Source of the DNA: a virus
Strand: one strand, 5' to 3'
DNA: 46,147 nt
IMG/VR virus record: IMGVR_UViG_3300008262_000290
Span: 1 to 46,147 of that record
The notes beneath the pieces are model-generated. The model made no database searches, was not told the origin of the DNA, and saw only the letters and a list, made by a program, of their open reading frames with translations. Below, one piece after another: positions 38,201-44,970 of the stretch. Position 1 is the stretch's first letter. Every line of letters begins with the position of its first letter. Made by a program: the position numbers and the translations under genes.

Positions 38201-38518
38201 ATGCTCTCTACGCAATATCGTCTTCGTCTTGAAGCAATTTGTGAGAAGATTGTTCTACACGAAGAAGTGAGTTTGGAAGATATGATTTGGGCAGAAAAAC
38301 TTGCTAAGTCTAATCGTTCTGCTGCAACAATACTTCGTCAGGCAAGAAGAAGAGCAGAGAATCCTGATATGGACGATATGGATGACTTTATGAACCAACT
38401 TGATATTGGTGGTTTAGGACATGAGCGATTTGGTCGTCGTGGTTTTGATAGTCCAGACGATCTTCTTGACTGGTTTAAGAGAGACGATGACGAAACTGAT
38501 TGGAGGCAGCGTGACTGA
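38201..38518 (+). CDS. acidic cyanophage protein, unknown
   Basis: A 105-residue protein: a helical first half (LSTQYRLRLEAICEKIVLHE, DMIWAEKLAKSNRSAATILR) and an acidic second half with methionine-aspartate repeats (DMDDMDDFMNQLDIGGL) and DSPDDLLDWFKRDDDETDW. It starts behind AGGAG at 38190. Its stop is within the start of the glutaredoxin-like gene. Family not recognised. Confidence 0.65.
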   Translation: MLSTQYRLRLEAICEKIVLHEEVSLEDMIWAEKLAKSNRSAATILRQARRRAENPDMDDMDDFMNQLDIGGLGHERFGRRGFDSPDDLLDWFKRDDDETDWRQRD

Positions 38519-38753
38519 AACAGCAGTAATTTATTCTAACGGAAGTCAAGAGTGTGAGCGTATTGGTATGCTCTTAAGAGCACTTGGTGGTGAGTTTCTT
38601 GAATATAAGTTGAACCAACACTTCACTCAAAGAGGATTTGAAGCAGAGTTTGGTTCTGATGCTGAATACCCTCAAATTAATATTGGGTTTAAGCATGTTG
38701 GTGGTATGAAAGAAACACTTCAGTATATGAAAGATAACGGTTTGTTTGAATGA
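38511..38753 (+). CDS. glutaredoxin-like protein, single-cysteine
   Basis: An 80-residue thioredoxin-fold protein. GTG 38511 is chosen because GGAGG lies at 38502-38506; an ATG at 38486 would give 8 more residues without a better ribosome site. The start TETAVIYSNGSQECERIGML has the beta-strand and active-site loop of glutaredoxins, with SQEC in place of CxxC. The end AEYPQINIGFKHVGG has the cis-proline strand and glutathione-site glycines. Only the second active-site cysteine remains, so classical dithiol chemistry is unlikely. It probably comes from a ribonucleotide-reductase glutaredoxin. Confidence 0.7.
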   Translation: MTETAVIYSNGSQECERIGMLLRALGGEFLEYKLNQHFTQRGFEAEFGSDAEYPQINIGFKHVGGMKETLQYMKDNGLFE

Positions 38754-38950
38754 CCTACGAAGAGTTTATTCACAAAGGCACTGAGTTCTATATGGAAATG
38801 GTGCGTCTTGTTGATACTAAACTTAAATATCGTATGGACTTTACTGATGAGGAGAAGGAAATAAAAGATCACATTATGGAGTTTCAACATAATGTTAAAA
38901 TCAATGAGTTGAGAGATAAGTTCCAAAAATGCTGGGAGATTGAAGAATGA
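38750..38950 (+). CDS. small helical protein, unknown
   Basis: A 66-residue helical, charged protein (TYEEFIHKGTEFYMEMVRLV, FTDEEKEIKDHIMEFQHNVK). Its start and stop both overlap the neighbouring genes by ATGA, placing it in a coupled chain between the glutaredoxin-like and oxygenase genes. Family not recognised. Confidence 0.65.
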   Translation: MTYEEFIHKGTEFYMEMVRLVDTKLKYRMDFTDEEKEIKDHIMEFQHNVKINELRDKFQKCWEIEE

Positions 38951-39534
38951 ATGACGAAGACAAGAAACTGATAGAAGCATTTCCTGTTCCAGTATCACAT
39001 ATTTCAAACTTCATCAATGATGAAGAAAGGGTAAGATTGTGTGACAAACTAAAAAATGCAAAGTATCATCAACATTCAGCACTGTCTGGTGACGCTTCTT
39101 CTACACACTACTACAAGAAAGAAATCAATAAGGACTTAGGTAAACAGTTACTGAACCGTTTAGAGCAGTCTGTAAATGAGTATGGTAAGATATTTGGTTT
39201 GCCACCTCTTAAGATTTTTAATACCTGGGCAAATATACAGAACTCTAATAGTGTATTGAAGTATCATACGCATCCAAATGCTGAAGTTTCTGGTGCTTTG
39301 TACTTAAATATAACTGAAGAGGGGGGAAAACTAAACTTCTCAACACCAAACCCATATATTTCAAACCAGTTCTACTTGGAGAGAAACTGGTACAACTATG
39401 AAACTTTTTGGATACAACCAAAGAATTGTGACCTAATACTATTTCCTGGTTGGTTGAAACATGGTTCCTTTGATAATAGTATGGATAACCGAATAGTTGT
39501 TAGTTTTAATGCAATATCGCATGTATTTGTATGA
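38947..39534 (+). CDS. 2OG-Fe(II) oxygenase
   Basis: A 195-residue protein of the phage-type 2-oxoglutarate/iron oxygenase family. Features: TWANIQNSNSVLKYHTHPNA then EVSGALYLNITEEGGKLNFS; CDLILFPGWLKHGS, giving the second iron histidine (H172); and NRIVVSFNAISHVFV, with arginine 182 for 2-oxoglutarate. The HxHP...SG.LYL...FP.WL.H...R..(V/S)FN order is typical. Such enzymes are common in cyanophages and may hydroxylate proteins or bases; the substrate is unknown. It is distinct from the oxygenase in the 24398-25513 fusion. Confidence 0.8.
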   Translation: MNDEDKKLIEAFPVPVSHISNFINDEERVRLCDKLKNAKYHQHSALSGDASSTHYYKKEINKDLGKQLLNRLEQSVNEYGKIFGLPPLKIFNTWANIQNSNSVLKYHTHPNAEVSGALYLNITEEGGKLNFSTPNPYISNQFYLERNWYNYETFWIQPKNCDLILFPGWLKHGSFDNSMDNRIVVSFNAISHVFV

Positions 39535-39722
39535 AAAATGTTATAATTTTATCACTCTGTTTTTTACCCCTTTTTACGATATGGTTAGTGATGAAACTCT
39601 CAGTATGGATTGCTACTGTTAATATGGAGCAGAAGTATGTCAGAGATGACGCCAAACGACCACACGGACCTTATGTGGAAGACCCATATGGAGACTCTGA
39701 TGAGGAAGGCGAAGATTATTGA
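39531..39722 (+). CDS. small single-pass membrane protein
   Basis: A 63-residue protein: one N-terminal membrane helix (NVIILSLCFLPLFTIWLVM) then an acidic tail (YVEDPYGDSDEEGEDY). It starts by an ATGA overlap with the oxygenase gene. It overlaps the next gene by 86 bases in another frame, an unusually long overlap; both have plausible starts, so I keep both with reduced confidence. Function unknown. Confidence 0.5.
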   Translation: MKNVIILSLCFLPLFTIWLVMKLSVWIATVNMEQKYVRDDAKRPHGPYVEDPYGDSDEEGEDY

Positions 39723-39855
39723 AACAAAAGAAATAATTGAGCAGGCAATCTGGCAGTGGTATTTTGAGCGTGGTCTTGATGTTCCTAACTGGAAAATGCA
39801 GAAAGATCCTGATTGGTGGACTGATTACTTGAGAGAGCTTGACAATGAAGATTAA
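39637..39855 (+). CDS. small protein, unknown
   Basis: A 72-residue protein from ATG 39637, chosen because GGAG lies at 39626-39629; a start at 39610 has no ribosome site. It has the helical AKIIETKEIIEQAIWQWYFE then GLDVPNWKMQKDPDWWTDYL, rich in tryptophan. The first 86 bases lie inside the upstream membrane-protein gene. Family not recognised. Confidence 0.65.
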   Translation: MSEMTPNDHTDLMWKTHMETLMRKAKIIETKEIIEQAIWQWYFERGLDVPNWKMQKDPDWWTDYLRELDNED

Positions 39856-39867
39856 AGACCCTATAAT
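39839..39867 (+). promoter_or_regulatory. perfect sigma-70 promoter
   Basis: TTGACA, a 17-base spacer and TATAAT, overlapping the end of the upstream gene. The transcript would start near 39874. This forces the downstream start to ATG 39890 rather than the in-frame ATG 39845 within the spacer. Confidence 0.88.
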
Positions 39868-39889
39868 ACCTAGCAAATACTCTATCGTC

Positions 39890-40090
39890 ATGGACTACAA
39901 ACCCTACAGTATGGAATGGAGTCGGAGGAGATATCTTTCCGAAGCAATCCAACAATACTTTGATACTGATGCTCCAGTGGATGTAATCCTGGACGATATT
40001 GTGGATGTGCTTGGACAAAATGTTGCGGAGCATAAGACCCGTGCCGATAAGTTTCAAGAAGTTATTGACGGTTTAAAATCTATTTCTTAA
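39890..40090 (+). CDS. small early protein, unknown
   Basis: A 66-residue protein (DYKPYSMEWSRRRYLSEAIQ then FDTDAPVDVILDDIVDVLGQ), mainly helical. The reading frame is open further upstream (ATG 39845), but a perfect promoter occupies that stretch, so translation should begin at 39890 with a leader of about 16 bases. Family not recognised; the arrangement suggests an early regulatory or takeover role. Confidence 0.75.
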   Translation: MDYKPYSMEWSRRRYLSEAIQQYFDTDAPVDVILDDIVDVLGQNVAEHKTRADKFQEVIDGLKSIS

Positions 40091-40091
40091 T

Positions 40092-40235
40092 ATGACTCCT
40101 GAACAACAAACCCTGCTGGAAACAGTAGCAGAAGAACTTGGTGGAAAACTTTACACCGTTCTTGTAACTGATAAGTATAAAGAGCACAAGAAAATTGTGA
40201 TTGAATATGCTGAACAAAAACGACAAGGTAATTGA
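40092..40235 (+). CDS. tiny protein, unknown
   Basis: A 47-residue protein (TPEQQTLLETVAEELGGKLY then TVLVTDKYKEHKKIVIEYAE) starting one base after the previous stop. It is supported by phase and by its 29-base overlap with the next start. A coupled unit; family not recognised. Confidence 0.55.
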   Translation: MTPEQQTLLETVAEELGGKLYTVLVTDKYKEHKKIVIEYAEQKRQGN

Positions 40236-40386
40236 ACTTCGTCTCTATTCTCCTCACAAGTGTGACTTTATTTGTGAGAGAGAAGACGGCACACATTATC
40301 TTTATGTGAAGCGTGACTGGATTGGTTATTATGAACTCCATCGTAATGGAAAGCAGTGGATTTGTGGTGAAAAGATATGTCTTTGA
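40207..40386 (+). CDS. tiny protein, unknown
   Basis: A 59-residue beta-rich protein from ATG 40207 (LNKNDKVIELRLYSPHKCDF then EDGTHYLYVKRDWIGYYELH) with three cysteines. It overlaps the upstream gene by 29 bases and the downstream gene by 10. Family not recognised. Confidence 0.6.
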   Translation: MLNKNDKVIELRLYSPHKCDFICEREDGTHYLYVKRDWIGYYELHRNGKQWICGEKICL

Positions 40387-40565
40387 CTGAAAAAGATAAA
40401 ATCTTTCGTGATGTTTGGCAATGTGCCTATCAAAGGCGATACAATGCTATGTGTAAAGGTGACTGGGAATTGTATGCTCGTGAACATCAAACAATTCGGA
40501 TGTGCCTTAAAATAGCAAAATGGACTTATTTTGATACAGAAAAAACAAACTACCTAAGACAATGA
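40377..40565 (+). CDS. small basic protein, unknown
   Basis: A 62-residue helical protein (SLTEKDKIFRDVWQCAYQRR, CKGDWELYAREHQTIRMCLK) with three cysteines. Its stop overlaps the next start by ATGA. Family not recognised. Confidence 0.6.
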   Translation: MSLTEKDKIFRDVWQCAYQRRYNAMCKGDWELYAREHQTIRMCLKIAKWTYFDTEKTNYLRQ

Positions 40566-40783
40566 CCGAACTCACACTACTCACATTACTTAATTTTGTT
40601 GCTGGTGACTTCTGTGCTGCGAAAGCACAGGGTATGGATACTCTTAAGTCTGTTCTTATTGCCTATTCCAAAGCAAATGATAAGTTTGGTGGGAATAATG
40701 TGAGGAAAGTTATTAACAAATCTCCTGCGATTGAAGTCACTGCCCTTGCTGTTGTTGCTACTAAATGCCCTAACCTGCTGTGA
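40562..40783 (+). CDS. small protein, unknown
   Basis: A 73-residue, mildly hydrophobic protein (TELTLLTLLNFVAGDFCAAK, LKSVLIAYSKANDKFGGNNV) without a clear membrane helix. It overlaps the upstream gene by ATGA and is followed by a GGAG ribosome site and the 130-aa gene. Family not recognised. Confidence 0.6.
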   Translation: MTELTLLTLLNFVAGDFCAAKAQGMDTLKSVLIAYSKANDKFGGNNVRKVINKSPAIEVTALAVVATKCPNLL

Positions 40784-40798
40784 TTTGGAGAAAATCTA

Positions 40799-41191
40799 AT
40801 GGGAATGTTTGACTGGGTGAAGAGTAGTTATCCCCTACCAGAACCTTTCATGGATATAAACCAAACCAAAGATATTGAGGAAGGTTATAGTGGAACCATG
40901 ACTCACTTCTGGATAGATCCTGCTGGTTATTTGTGGTGTGGTGATTATAAAGGAACTTCTACATTTGAGGTTATTGAAAAAGATGATCCACGATATAATG
41001 ATAAACATCTTTTCTTAAACTATGAGTGGATACCTACAGGAAAGCACGGTAAGTTTGCTGTTCACATTATTACAAAATACATTGAAATATACCCAGAACA
41101 ATGGAAGGGTAAATGGGAAGATTGGCCTAGGTTGAAACTTCACTTCAAACATGGTAAACTACAAGACTATGAGGATGTAACAGGACGATGA
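40799..41191 (+). CDS. cyanophage protein, unknown
   Basis: A 130-residue protein (FDWVKSSYPLPEPFMDINQT, MTHFWIDPAGYLWCGDYKGT, LHFKHGKLQDYEDVTGR), a beta-rich domain with many aromatic residues. It starts behind TTGGAG at 40785. Its stop overlaps the next start by ATGA. The MFDWVKSSYPLPEPF start seems familiar from cyanophage genomes, but I know of no function. Confidence 0.7.
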   Translation: MGMFDWVKSSYPLPEPFMDINQTKDIEEGYSGTMTHFWIDPAGYLWCGDYKGTSTFEVIEKDDPRYNDKHLFLNYEWIPTGKHGKFAVHIITKYIEIYPEQWKGKWEDWPRLKLHFKHGKLQDYEDVTGR

Positions 41192-41466
41192 CTCTATTTC
41201 AATTTAAGCACCATTATGACTTTGGGCATGACTTTTATATTCAGGTTTTAAATCTAAAGAAATGGTCACTGCTTCAACTATCTGTTAGTTGGAATGATTA
41301 TCCATCTTGGCCTTATCTACAAGTCACATTTGGTTCTAATGGTTTGTTCTCCATTCTGTTCTGGGCATATAAGTTTGGACTGGATGTAGATATTCTTTCA
41401 CGCACTTGGAGATGGGATTATAGGGAGGAACTCAATGAGCAAGAAGACTACACTGAACTGGGTTGA
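41188..41466 (+). CDS. small aromatic-rich protein, unknown
   Basis: A 92-residue protein (TLFQFKHHYDFGHDFYIQVL, LQLSVSWNDYPSWPYLQVTF, GLFSILFWAYKFGLDVDILS) rich in aromatic residues, compatible with a small beta barrel. It is coupled to its neighbours by overlaps at both ends (ATGA upstream; 32 bases downstream). Family not recognised. Confidence 0.65.
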   Translation: MTLFQFKHHYDFGHDFYIQVLNLKKWSLLQLSVSWNDYPSWPYLQVTFGSNGLFSILFWAYKFGLDVDILSRTWRWDYREELNEQEDYTELG

Positions 41467-41800
41467 GTATTATTTCGGTCACTGCTTCCAAACTGGTTGG
41501 AGGGAGATGTGGAATAACTTTAAGATGTGGAGAGACCTCATTAGTGGAAACTATAAAGACTATGCTCTACTTCCAACTGATGACCCATATGAAGAGTGTT
41601 ATCAGTGGTTTTGGTGTAGTATCAATATGGATGAAACTTATCCCAAAGAGTTTCTTGAGTACCTGATGGAAATGTGTGACAGAATTGATAGGGGTGAAGA
41701 AAAAGTTTATCCTCTTGATGAAGATTTCTTTGATAGATTGAAACAACTTACTGATGGTGTTGATGTAGATTTGTTTGATGACGAAGATGATGAGGACTAA
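41435..41800 (+). CDS. acidic protein, unknown
   Basis: A 121-residue protein: an aromatic first half (NWVEYYFGHCFQTGWREMW) and an acidic C-terminus (DGVDVDLFDDEDDED). It overlaps the upstream gene by 32 bases. It is the last gene before a hairpin terminator and the inserted homing endonuclease. Strongly acidic small proteins are often inhibitors or DNA mimics in phages; that role is only a possibility here. Confidence 0.6.
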   Translation: MSKKTTLNWVEYYFGHCFQTGWREMWNNFKMWRDLISGNYKDYALLPTDDPYEECYQWFWCSINMDETYPKEFLEYLMEMCDRIDRGEEKVYPLDEDFFDRLKQLTDGVDVDLFDDEDDED

Positions 41801-41836
41801 ATAGTAATGCCTTAACTGACCGCAATCCGTAAGGTT

Positions 41837-41859
41837 GGAGAGGAGAAATCCTCTCCTTT
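41837..41859 (+). terminator. probable intrinsic terminator
   Basis: An 8-bp perfect stem GGAGAGGA/TCCTCTCC with a GAAA tetraloop, then TTTG. The T-run is short, so termination may be partial. It sits just upstream of the late promoter of the homing endonuclease gene. Confidence 0.6.
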
Positions 41860-41863
41860 GTAT

Positions 41864-41871
41864 TATAAATA
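41864..41871 (+). promoter_or_regulatory. perfect late promoter for the homing endonuclease
   Basis: TATAAATA, the exact T4 late consensus, 28 bases before ATG 41900. It is the only exact consensus copy I found in the early-gene half of the window. Confidence 0.75.
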
Positions 41872-41899
41872 CTAATGCGGTTAGTTTAAGAGTAGAACT

Positions 41900-42505
41900 A
41901 TGGTAAATCCATACAGATTTTATACCTATGCATATTTGCGTGAGGATAAAACACCTTATTACATAGGTAAAGGGACTGGATATAGAATATATCAAAAAAG
42001 AGGAAGACCTTGTTATAAACCAAAAGATGAGACCAGAATAATATTTCTCAAACAAAATTTAACCGAAGAAGAAGCATTCAAGCACGAAAAGTATATGATT
42101 GCTGTCTTTGGAAGAAAAGATTTAGGAACAGGTATTTTATATAATAAAACTGATGGTGGTGATGGTGTTTCTGGAAGAATAATAACTATTGGTTCTTTTA
42201 CTGGAAAAACACATTCGGAAGAAGTAAGAAGAAAAATTAGTCAATCAAAAAAGGGAAAACAACTTTCAGAAGAACATAAAAGAAAAGTTGGTGATGCTTT
42301 TAGAGGTAAACCAATAACAGAAGAGCATAAAAGAAAAATAAGTAACTCAAAGTTGGGGAAAAAACATTCAGAAGAAACTAAAATAAAATGTGGAATAAAA
42401 AATAAAGGTAAAAAGTGGTGGAGTGATGGGAAAAAATGTAAATTTATGATAGAGTGTCCTGGTGAGGGGTGGGTTGCTGGTCGTAAAATAAAAAAGGACA
42501 GTTGA
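41900..42505 (+). CDS. GIY-YIG homing endonuclease
   Basis: A 201-residue protein. Residues ~5-95 are the GIY-YIG nuclease domain: [20 protein letters not shown] has the two signature strands (YTYAY for [11 protein letters not shown] for YIG). They are followed by an arginine (GYRIY) and the glutamate in [16 protein letters not shown]. Residues ~98-175 contain NUMOD3-type DNA-binding repeats ([53 protein letters not shown]). The C-terminus is [20 protein letters not shown]. It is free-standing, not in an intron, and carries its own late promoter and terminators, like T4 seg genes. Its A-rich codons differ from the neighbours, fitting mobility. Confidence 0.88.
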   Translation: MVNPYRFYTYAYLREDKTPYYIGKGTGYRIYQKRGRPCYKPKDETRIIFLKQNLTEEEAFKHEKYMIAVFGRKDLGTGILYNKTDGGDGVSGRIITIGSFTGKTHSEEVRRKISQSKKGKQLSEEHKRKVGDAFRGKPITEEHKRKISNSKLGKKHSEETKIKCGIKNKGKKWWSDGKKCKFMIECPGEGWVAGRKIKKDS

Positions 42506-42520
42506 AGAACCGTCACAAGG

Positions 42521-42545
42521 GCACTTGATTTCAGGTGCTCTTTTT
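42521..42545 (+). terminator. intrinsic terminator
   Basis: Stem GCACTTGA/TCAGGTGC (one G-U pair) with a 2-base loop, then TCTTTTT. It ends the homing endonuclease transcript and overlaps the -35 and spacer of the next promoter. Confidence 0.7.
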
Positions 42546-42553
42546 GGTATTAT
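42525..42553 (+). promoter_or_regulatory. sigma-70 promoter with extended -10
   Basis: TTGATT, a 17-base spacer and TGG-TATTAT. Its -35 lies inside the terminator stem and its -10 just after the T-run, a compact terminator-promoter fusion. It drives the gene block starting at 42586. Confidence 0.6.
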
Positions 42554-42585
42554 ACATTTATAAATCAAACACCCCCCTCCTCAAA

Positions 42586-42987
42586 ATGTATAAGGCATCT
42601 CTCAAGGTTCAGTTTGATACTGAATGGACTTCCACCAGTTACAGCAGCGGTTTTGATGATACTGTGCTTCCTGAAGAGCATTATACTTTTCAGATTCCTG
42701 CTGAAGACCTTAATGTTCATCAACTGTTCCGTTTCTTCGCAACTGTTGCCCGTGCGATGGGTCATAATGACATCAACATTATGAAAGGTGCTTGTGGTCT
42801 TGCATTTAGTGAAGACCGAAGAGAAGAAGATATGCGTAAGGTTGCTGATGAGTTTGAACTGACTTTGGGTGAAGACCTGAGGAAGAAGTTTGATGATATG
42901 CTTGAAGCAGAAAAAGAGTGGGAGCGTATCAAAAAAGGTCCTATGGGAACTGTCCTGTCTGATGAGGAAGATGAAGAAACTACCTGA
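42586..42987 (+). CDS. acidic early protein, unknown
   Basis: A 133-residue protein from ATG 42586; the longer upstream frame runs through promoter sequence and is rejected. It has a beta-rich half (YKASLKVQFDTEWTSTSYSS, HYTFQIPAEDLNVHQLFRFF) and a helical acidic half (FELTLGEDLRKKFDDMLEAE). Its end overlaps the next gene by 17 bases. Family not recognised. Confidence 0.7.
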   Translation: MYKASLKVQFDTEWTSTSYSSGFDDTVLPEEHYTFQIPAEDLNVHQLFRFFATVARAMGHNDINIMKGACGLAFSEDRREEDMRKVADEFELTLGEDLRKKFDDMLEAEKEWERIKKGPMGTVLSDEEDEETT

Positions 42988-43132
42988 TAAACTACAACTT
43001 GATATTATGTGGGCAGTGGCGACCTCAACCAGTATTGAAACTGGTACAAGACCCCATTACGGGTTCGCCCAGATGCTGTATGATGAACTTATGGACATTC
43101 CACCACGGGTAACCCTCAAATGCGAAGAGTGA
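42971..43132 (+). CDS. small protein, unknown
   Basis: A 53-residue protein from ATG 42971 (KKLPDKLQLDIMWAVATSTS then FAQMLYDELMDIPPRVTLKC), chosen because GAGGA precedes it. It overlaps both neighbours (17 bases upstream, 13 downstream). Family not recognised. Confidence 0.6.
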   Translation: MKKLPDKLQLDIMWAVATSTSIETGTRPHYGFAQMLYDELMDIPPRVTLKCEE

Positions 43133-43320
43133 CTGTAAAACCGAAGAGCAGTAAATCCAAAAACAGACTTGCTAATCTTATGGGCAACAACCCCATCTGT
43201 ATTGTAGAGCAAGATAAAGGTGATGGTATGCTGTTTCTCGCATCAGAGAACCAGAAATACTTCTTCTGGGTCAATGTAAGCAACGATTGTCATTGGGAAT
43301 GTGATTGGGAGGTATTATGA
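43120..43320 (+). CDS. small protein, unknown
   Basis: A 66-residue protein with a basic N-terminus (RRVTVKPKSSKSKNRLANLM) and a beta-rich end (GMLFLASENQKYFFWVNVSN, then WECDWEVL). Its ATG lies inside the upstream gene and its stop overlaps the next start by ATGA. Family not recognised. Confidence 0.6.
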   Translation: MRRVTVKPKSSKSKNRLANLMGNNPICIVEQDKGDGMLFLASENQKYFFWVNVSNDCHWECDWEVL

Positions 43321-43478
43321 TTAAACCGATTGACAAAACACACTGGGAAGATCTTTATGCTCGTCTGCATGATGCTTATGTGGAGTGTATGAAGCATGAT
43401 AATCCCACATATGAACAGAAACTCGCACAGGTTCTGGATCATATGATTGTAAACAAACAACATCTTTACATCCGATGA
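43317..43478 (+). CDS. small helical protein, unknown
   Basis: A 53-residue helical protein (IKPIDKTHWEDLYARLHDAY, TYEQKLAQVLDHMIVNKQHL) coupled at both ends by ATGA overlaps. The GGGAGG ribosome site lies in the end of the upstream gene. Family not recognised. Confidence 0.65.
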   Translation: MIKPIDKTHWEDLYARLHDAYVECMKHDNPTYEQKLAQVLDHMIVNKQHLYIR

Positions 43479-43669
43479 CTTACGAAGTTTTAGTAACAGA
43501 AACACAAACTTGTCTTTTGACATTTGATACAGAAGAGGAAGCACTTGCAGTAAGTGAACGAATTAATGGAGTTCTTGAACTGGAAGATTCTGAATATGAT
43601 GAACATATGGAATGGTTTTATAGTATTATACCAGGATGGGATGTTGAAACTGTTGCTGAGGTGCTATGA
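43475..43669 (+). CDS. small protein, unknown
   Basis: A 64-residue alpha/beta protein (TYEVLVTETQTCLLTFDTEE, ALAVSERINGVLELEDSEYD). The EVLVTE...TFDTEEEAL..SERI outline is that of a small SPOR-like or ferredoxin-like domain. Overlaps both neighbours by ATGA. Family not recognised. Confidence 0.65.
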   Translation: MTYEVLVTETQTCLLTFDTEEEALAVSERINGVLELEDSEYDEHMEWFYSIIPGWDVETVAEVL

Positions 43670-43839
43670 ACTACTTGTGTTTGGTTGATGGTGTGGTAGA
43701 ATATGGGAGCACAAGTCTCTCTGACTTCGCACACTATCAGTTGATGTATGCCGAAGAGCACAAGAACGCTAATGTTCAGTATCTTACTCTGACTGATGAA
43801 GAGTATGATGAAATGTTCCCTTATGAGGAAGATGAATGA
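43666..43839 (+). CDS. small acidic protein, unknown
   Basis: A 57-residue acidic protein (NYLCLVDGVVEYGSTSLSDF then LTLTDEEYDEMFPYEEDE) coupled at both ends by ATGA overlaps. Family not recognised. Confidence 0.6.
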   Translation: MNYLCLVDGVVEYGSTSLSDFAHYQLMYAEEHKNANVQYLTLTDEEYDEMFPYEEDE

Positions 43840-44066
43840 CTGAACCTATTCTTCTTTGTAAGGATTGTAAGCATTATCGTAAGGATTGGATTTCTCATAT
43901 TCTCTCTGGAACTTATCATTATGATACTTGTGCCTCTCCAAATACAACACAAAATCCTGTAACTGGTAATGAAAATAGGTTTTGTGATATGTTGAGATCA
44001 GAACGATGGAAAGAACTTGATTATTCTTGTAGACCTGATGGTAGATTTTGGGAGGCACGGAAATGA
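43836..44066 (+). CDS. small cysteine-rich protein, probable zinc ribbon
   Basis: A 76-residue protein with a CxxC knuckle (LLCKDCKHY), then YHYDTCASPN, NRFCDMLRSE and DYSCRPDG, five cysteines in all, suggesting zinc binding. The spacing is unlike the ribbon pair at 19435 and 35654. Coupled upstream by ATGA; its 3' end overlaps the next start by 4 bases. A protein- or nucleic-acid-binding role is possible. Confidence 0.65.
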   Translation: MTEPILLCKDCKHYRKDWISHILSGTYHYDTCASPNTTQNPVTGNENRFCDMLRSERWKELDYSCRPDGRFWEARK

Positions 44067-44674
44067 CAAAGAGTTTCAGGAGAGTTTTAATGAGTGAAGA
44101 TATGCCGTGGGTGATTGGATTGACTGATGAGGAAGTTCAAGAACTTCGTAAGAACAAACAAGAACTCACACAATACGGAAAGGAGAAAATCCGAGAACTT
44201 ATGAATGATAATAAGTTGAGATTTTATGATAAAGGAAAAGAAACTTTCGCAGTTGATGGTAGTTCTTGGGGAAAAATCCAAACTCCAGAAATGAAATTAG
44301 AGCTTAAAGAGATGACTCACGAAGAAATGCTTGAAGTTGCCGCAAAACGAGAAGCAGAAAACAAAGCAGCATTAGAATCACTTGGAATTGATTATGAAAA
44401 TTTTGGACAGAAACCTTGGGATGAATCTATGTTGGAAGAAGTAGAATTAACAGAAAAAGAGAATCAAGTTCTAGAAATCGCAAAGAACTTTATTGGAGAA
44501 CACTCAGATGCAATGAAACAACTTGCAAGAATTGAACATCAAGAACTCGCTGCAGAACTTGCACTTGAACTTCGTTCTTGGGCTCAAAATGAAGAAATGG
44601 TTGACCAATACTTCACTAAACATGGTATAATCTGTAATCAAGCCGCAGACCTTCTTGAACTTCTTGTAAAATGA
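44063..44674 (+). CDS. helical acidic protein, unknown
   Basis: A 203-residue protein from ATG 44063 (GGGAGG at 44050-44055). It is mostly helical and acidic, with DMPWVIGLTDEEVQELRKNK, QTPEMKLELKEMTHEEMLEV, a long heptad-like stretch (EELELTEKEN-type helices), and LNGK-free ends. The C-terminal part (IEHQELAAELALELRSWAQN) is probably a coiled coil. It is the largest protein of this early cluster; a regulator or assembly scaffold would fit, but the family is not recognised. Confidence 0.65.
   Translation: MTKSFRRVLMSEDMPWVIGLTDEEVQELRKNKQELTQYGKEKIRELMNDNKLRFYDKGKETFAVDGSSWGKIQTPEMKLELKEMTHEEMLEVAAKREAENKAALESLGIDYENFGQKPWDESMLEEVELTEKENQVLEIAKNFIGEHSDAMKQLARIEHQELAAELALELRSWAQNEEMVDQYFTKHGIICNQAADLLELLVK
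44601..44631 (+). promoter_or_regulatory. possible sigma-70 promoter
   Basis: TTGACC and TATAAT (with TGG before it) are separated by 19 bases inside the 3' end of the 203-aa gene, 39 bases before ATG 44671. Spacing is longer than ideal. Confidence 0.4.
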
Positions 44675-44970
44675 CTTACAATCTCAACCCAGAAGCAAAA
44701 GCATTCTCATACACTCGTGAAGAGTTGTTTGAGTGTATCACAAAGATTGTCGCACATCCTCATAAAACTATCACAGAACATGACCAATCCCGTGCTCTTG
44801 CGATTATGATGGTGTTTGATGATTACTTCACCAATTACACCGAAAGTGATAACAATGGTGGACATTATGTTTATGAACAAGATGCAATTGACTTTATTTC
44901 TTTTGTAAGATTTAAACTTGGTATTGCTGGATTACCTGATGGTATTGATGTTGATGAGGTATTGAAATGA
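44671..44970 (+). CDS. small protein, unknown
   Basis: A 99-residue helical protein (FSYTREELFECITKIVAHPH, ALAIMMVFDDYFTNYTESDN, DAIDFISFVRFKLGIAGLPD) coupled to both neighbours by ATGA. A possible internal promoter lies just upstream. Family not recognised. Confidence 0.65.
   Translation: MTYNLNPEAKAFSYTREELFECITKIVAHPHKTITEHDQSRALAIMMVFDDYFTNYTESDNNGGHYVYEQDAIDFISFVRFKLGIAGLPDGIDVDEVLK

Noticed and set aside
42535-42585. N-terminal extension of the 133-aa early protein
   Set aside because: This stretch holds the promoter -10 and AT-rich leader; ATG 42586 is the better start.
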